Below are positions 61,572 to 64,000 of a stretch of DNA of 64,000 nucleotides, piece after piece. Position 1 is the first letter of the stretch. The number at the start of each line of letters is the position of its first letter. Both the position numbers and the translations under genes were made by a program. The DNA is from Sphingomonas sp. OK281 (lineage in GTDB: Bacteria > Pseudomonadota > Alphaproteobacteria > Sphingomonadales > Sphingomonadaceae). The notes under the pieces are model-generated. The model had not been told where the DNA came from, ran no database searches, and saw only the letters and a list, made by a program, of their open reading frames with translations. The stretch is from NCBI RefSeq assembly GCF_900115295.1, contig NZ_FOVZ01000001.1, positions 930,001 to 994,000 of the forward strand, given 5' to 3'.

Positions 61572-63023
61572 CTACGGAAGCTTGAAGGTCCAGCGCCCGG
61601 CGGGGCTGGTCGGATCGAACGCGGCGAGCGTCGGGGTGCTGGCGCCGATCGCGACGAGCGCCAGGTTTGCGCGACCACCCGGTACGGACTTCGGCATGAT
61701 ACGGTAGGTGCCGTCGGTGAGTTGGTCGATCCGCCACAACTGCTCGGTCGCGCCCGTGAATGCAGGCACCGTCTCGACCTCGCCCTGGCCGGTCGCTGCG
61801 AGGACGCGCGCGGTCCCGGCGATCGTGATCGTGTAATAGGGCGCACCGAAATACCCGCCGCCCCCCGCCGCCGGTGCGATCGTCCACAATTGGTGCGGCC
61901 GGTTCATATAGTCGGCGAGGTCGACGCGGATGCGGCCCTGCGGCCAGCCCGCCGAATCCTGCGCCAAAGACTGGTCGGGGATCGGGCTGACCGGATCAGT
62001 CGGCTTGGCCATGAAGGCGCGACGCGGGTCGAACGCGATCCTGACGACATCGGTGGCGAGGCCGAGCGCGTAACCGCTGCGTTCGGAGGCGACTTCATAG
62101 GTGCCGGGGACGACGTTCTTCCCCGCCACCGGCCAGCCGTCGGTCCAGCGGAGCGGCTCGATCCCCAGCACGCTGCGGCCGCTGCGATCCATGTCCGCCT
62201 CGTAGTGCATCGAGAATTTCTCGACCCCGCCATCGAGCTCGATCAGCCCGAAATGACCGGGGCCGATGTTGCGACCGCGTGCGCTGACGACCAGCTTGCC
62301 GCCGCCGCGCAGCAGCGGCGTCCCCATGTGATCGACATACGGTCCGAGCGGGCTACGCGATCGGCCGACGCGGATATGGTAGGTCGAATTGGGCCCGTCG
62401 CAGCACGTCCCGTGCGTGCCGAGCAGGTAGTACCAGCCGTCGCGGTGCATCATCGCGGTGGCTTCCATATCGATCGCGACGTCGACCGGCTGATTGCCTG
62501 CGACGCGTAAGCCCGTCCTTGGATCGAGTTCGATGATGCGGATCGGCCCGAAATAAGTGCCGTAGGTCAGCCACAGGCGGCCATCGACGTACAGGAATGC
62601 CGGGTCGATCGCGTCGGCGGTCTCCACCCCGTCGCTCGACGCGACCACGCCGACGTCGTGATATTTGAACCGCGGCGATGTCGGATCGAGCGACAGCGTC
62701 CACATGATCTTGACCTGGCTCGCATGCCCGCCGGACATGCCGCCGCCACCGACCGCATAGGCGACGTAATAGCGATCGCCGATCTTGATCACGTCGGGCG
62801 CGACGCCGCCACCGGGACGCTCGGGCCCGCTGCGCCACGTCCAGCCGTCGTCGGAGACCAGGCCTCCGCCACGCGTGCCGAACGTATAGTATTTGCCGTC
62901 GGACTCGGTCACCGTCGACGGATCGTGGATGAACGTCTCCCCCTGCAATTGCGCGGCGGCGGGCGACGCGCCGACGGCGAGGATCGCGGACAGCCCGAGA
63001 GCGGCGGCGGCAAGACGCGTCAT
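61572..63023 (-). CDS. GH43 arabinanase-like enzyme with C-terminal beta-trefoil-like tail
   Basis: A 483-aa exported protein (signal peptide 1-24, SPAAAQ). The GH43 triad reads as Asp34 (FIHDPSTV), Asp140 (DAIDPAFLYVDG) and Glu187 (AIDMEATAMM), with a GTHGTCC loop, as in arabinan endo-1,5-arabinosidase-like GH43. The C-terminal 120 residues contain HQLWTIAP and EQLWRIDQ, QxW repeats of a ricin-type trefoil. I start at the ATG at 63023 (GGAG seven bases upstream) rather than the in-frame ATGs at 63035 or 63047. It would act on arabinan or arabinose side chains. Confidence 0.85.
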   Translation of the reverse strand: MTRLAAAALGLSAILAVGASPAAAQLQGETFIHDPSTVTESDGKYYTFGTRGGGLVSDDGWTWRSGPERPGGGVAPDVIKIGDRYYVAYAVGGGGMSGGHASQVKIMWTLSLDPTSPRFKYHDVGVVASSDGVETADAIDPAFLYVDGRLWLTYGTYFGPIRIIELDPRTGLRVAGNQPVDVAIDMEATAMMHRDGWYYLLGTHGTCCDGPNSTYHIRVGRSRSPLGPYVDHMGTPLLRGGGKLVVSARGRNIGPGHFGLIELDGGVEKFSMHYEADMDRSGRSVLGIEPLRWTDGWPVAGKNVVPGTYEVASERSGYALGLATDVVRIAFDPRRAFMAKPTDPVSPIPDQSLAQDSAGWPQGRIRVDLADYMNRPHQLWTIAPAAGGGGYFGAPYYTITIAGTARVLAATGQGEVETVPAFTGATEQLWRIDQLTDGTYRIMPKSVPGGRANLALVAIGASTPTLAAFDPTSPAGRWTFKLP

Positions 63024-63036
63024 GAGGGTCTCCATG

Positions 63037-63762
63037 CTAGCGGACATCGGTCTTGAGGTCGGTGATCGGGCGGCCGATCTCGTCGACGAAGCGCACGCAG
63101 AAGTCGCTCAGGCCGGGTCCGTTGATGACGGCGCCGCGCAGGACGTTGCGACCTTTGCGCAGCGTCACGCGGTCCGACAGCACGTCGTCCATCACCATGC
63201 GGCGATCGTTGAACAGCCCGGCGGTTTCCTTGCCGTTCAGCCACCAGATCGACGCCGAGTTCGACCCGACCGCCAGCCGCACGTCGCGCATCTCGCGCGG
63301 GCTGTCGACGATCGTCACCGCCCAGAAGATGACGCCGTAGGTCGGCTTGCCGAGCCCCTTGGCGAAGCTGAACAGCTTGACGTCGAACGCGCCGGAATCC
63401 AGCGCGTGCCAGCGTAGCGGTTGAGCCGCTTTCACGACCTGGCCGTTGCGCGGGATCGCGGTGAACTGGCCGGGGAAATACTGCGTGGTCAGCGCCTGCC
63501 GGACATAGGTGGCGGTGAAGCCCGTATTGCTGCGGTTGGGCTTGTCGATCGGCTCGAGCAACAACCAGCGACGCAGGAACCCGTCGCTGTCGGGCGTCGT
63601 GGCGCCTTGCGTCACCGGCTGGAAATTCGGCGCAAGACCGGTCGCCGGTGCCGGCGCCGTATCCTGCCCGTTCGCGCCGGACGACATCCCGGCCAGCGCC
63701 CCCAACGCCAACAGCGGCGCGGCGCGCAGCCCGATCGCCCGAACCCTCGTGAAGCGCGTCAT
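63037..63762 (-). CDS. Exported protein of unknown function, jelly-roll-like
   Basis: A 241-aa secreted protein (signal peptide about 1-31, ending MSSGANG). The mature part is beta-rich with the phrase SASIWWLNGKETAG and RKGRNVLRGAVINGPG, the look of galactose-binding-like modules of GH2, GH78 and some esterases. No catalytic residues are visible. The ATG at 63762 has GGGGGAG upstream; an ATG at 63780 is also in frame. It lies between an acetylxylan-esterase-like gene and GH43, so it may be a stand-alone carbohydrate-binding partner of one of them. Confidence 0.7.
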   Translation of the reverse strand: MTRFTRVRAIGLRAAPLLALGALAGMSSGANGQDTAPAPATGLAPNFQPVTQGATTPDSDGFLRRWLLLEPIDKPNRSNTGFTATYVRQALTTQYFPGQFTAIPRNGQVVKAAQPLRWHALDSGAFDVKLFSFAKGLGKPTYGVIFWAVTIVDSPREMRDVRLAVGSNSASIWWLNGKETAGLFNDRRMVMDDVLSDRVTLRKGRNVLRGAVINGPGLSDFCVRFVDEIGRPITDLKTDVR

Positions 63763-63784
63763 TCCCGTCTCCCCCTGCATCTTG

Positions 63785-64000
63785 TCATCGCCGTACGAGC
63801 ATGCCGTTGGCGTCGAGCCAGTGCATGAAGTCCTCGAACCAGCCGGTGCTGGTCGTGCCTTTCTTGCCCAGCCCGAAGCCGTGCCCGCCCGCCTGGTAAA
63901 GGTGGAACTCGACCGGCTTCCCCGCCTTCTGCCAGGATTCAATCAGGCCGAATCCCTTGTTGGCGAACAGCGGGTCGTTGGCGGCGAGCACCGCGAACAG
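63785..64000 (-). CDS. Alpha/beta hydrolase, acetylxylan-esterase-like (partial, runs off the window)
   Basis: Only the C-terminal 71 residues are inside the window; the gene continues past base 64000. The segment LFAVLAANDPLF holds the usual acid Asp, and YQAGGHGFGLG holds the catalytic His of dienelactone-hydrolase/BD-FAE-like acetylxylan or feruloyl esterases. It ends WLDANGMLVRR. It is the first gene seen of the minus-strand hemicellulase operon, 22 bp before the jelly-roll protein. Confidence 0.75.
   Translation of the reverse strand: MFAVLAANDPLFANKGFGLIESWQKAGKPVEFHLYQAGGHGFGLGKKGTTSTGWFEDFMHWLDANGMLVRR

Overview
The window is a GC-rich chromosomal segment of an alphaproteobacterium, most likely a Sphingomonas or close relative (Sphingomonadaceae). 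The signs are three large TonB-dependent receptors, the grouping of TonB receptor, FAD halogenase, SapC and cupin-like genes, a Xanthomonas-type sucrose (sux) locus, and many palindromic repeats at gene ends. I found no rRNA, tRNA, CRISPR array, insertion sequence or phage gene. Annotation rests on reading translations and motifs; no database search was run.

Layout. 1-4100: gamma-carbonic-anhydrase-like protein, malate synthase G, LysR and MarR regulators. 4184-7794: tyrosine/homogentisate catabolism (HPPD, HmgA, MaiA) plus a Rieske protein; fumarylacetoacetase is absent. 7850-8824: tRNA hydroxylase TrhO. 8907-13711: a split, divergent version of the E. coli yjfIJKLMC set (PspA-like protein, DUF2170, DUF2491, DUF350, DUF1190, glutathionylspermidine-synthase-like ATP-grasp) with an added ankyrin protein. 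13739-16248: GST, dihydrolipoamide-dehydrogenase-like enzyme, a 66-aa orphan. 16357-20146: periplasmic aldehyde oxidoreductase PaoABC.

20190-27318 is the most interesting block. A Gfo/Idh/MocA-fold protein is divergent from an aldo/keto reductase overlapping a flavin monooxygenase that looks like sulfoquinovose monooxygenase SmoC. An MFS transporter and a TonB receptor follow. I infer a candidate sulfoquinovose (plant sulfolipid sugar) route in which the Gfo/Idh protein could be an NAD-dependent sulfoquinovosidase (GH188 type).

27390-34300: sucrose locus with LacI repressor, TonB receptor, amylosucrase/sucrose hydrolase and GPH transporter, and two LacI-type palindromes in front of the receptor. 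34339-41267: M2 dipeptidase, alpha/beta hydrolase, a leaderless GH43 beta-xylosidase with an MFS transporter, and a divergent LacI regulator.

41325-64000: a large plant-hemicellulose locus. SapC and cupin-like genes diverge from a 1022-aa TonB receptor. After an intrinsic terminator come a halogenase-family protein, a CE20-like acetylesterase, GH3 and GH27. Convergent with these is a run of an acetylxylan-esterase-like gene (cut by the window end), a jelly-roll-like protein, GH43, GH51, GH95, a CE1 esterase and GH43. The enzymes would remove acetyl, possibly feruloyl, arabinosyl, galactosyl, fucosyl/L-galactosyl and xylosyl groups outside the cytoplasm; the receptor, ExuT-like transporter and leaderless xylosidase would take in and finish the oligosaccharides. 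Between GH27 and GH43 lies a relic of a second GH27 3' end.
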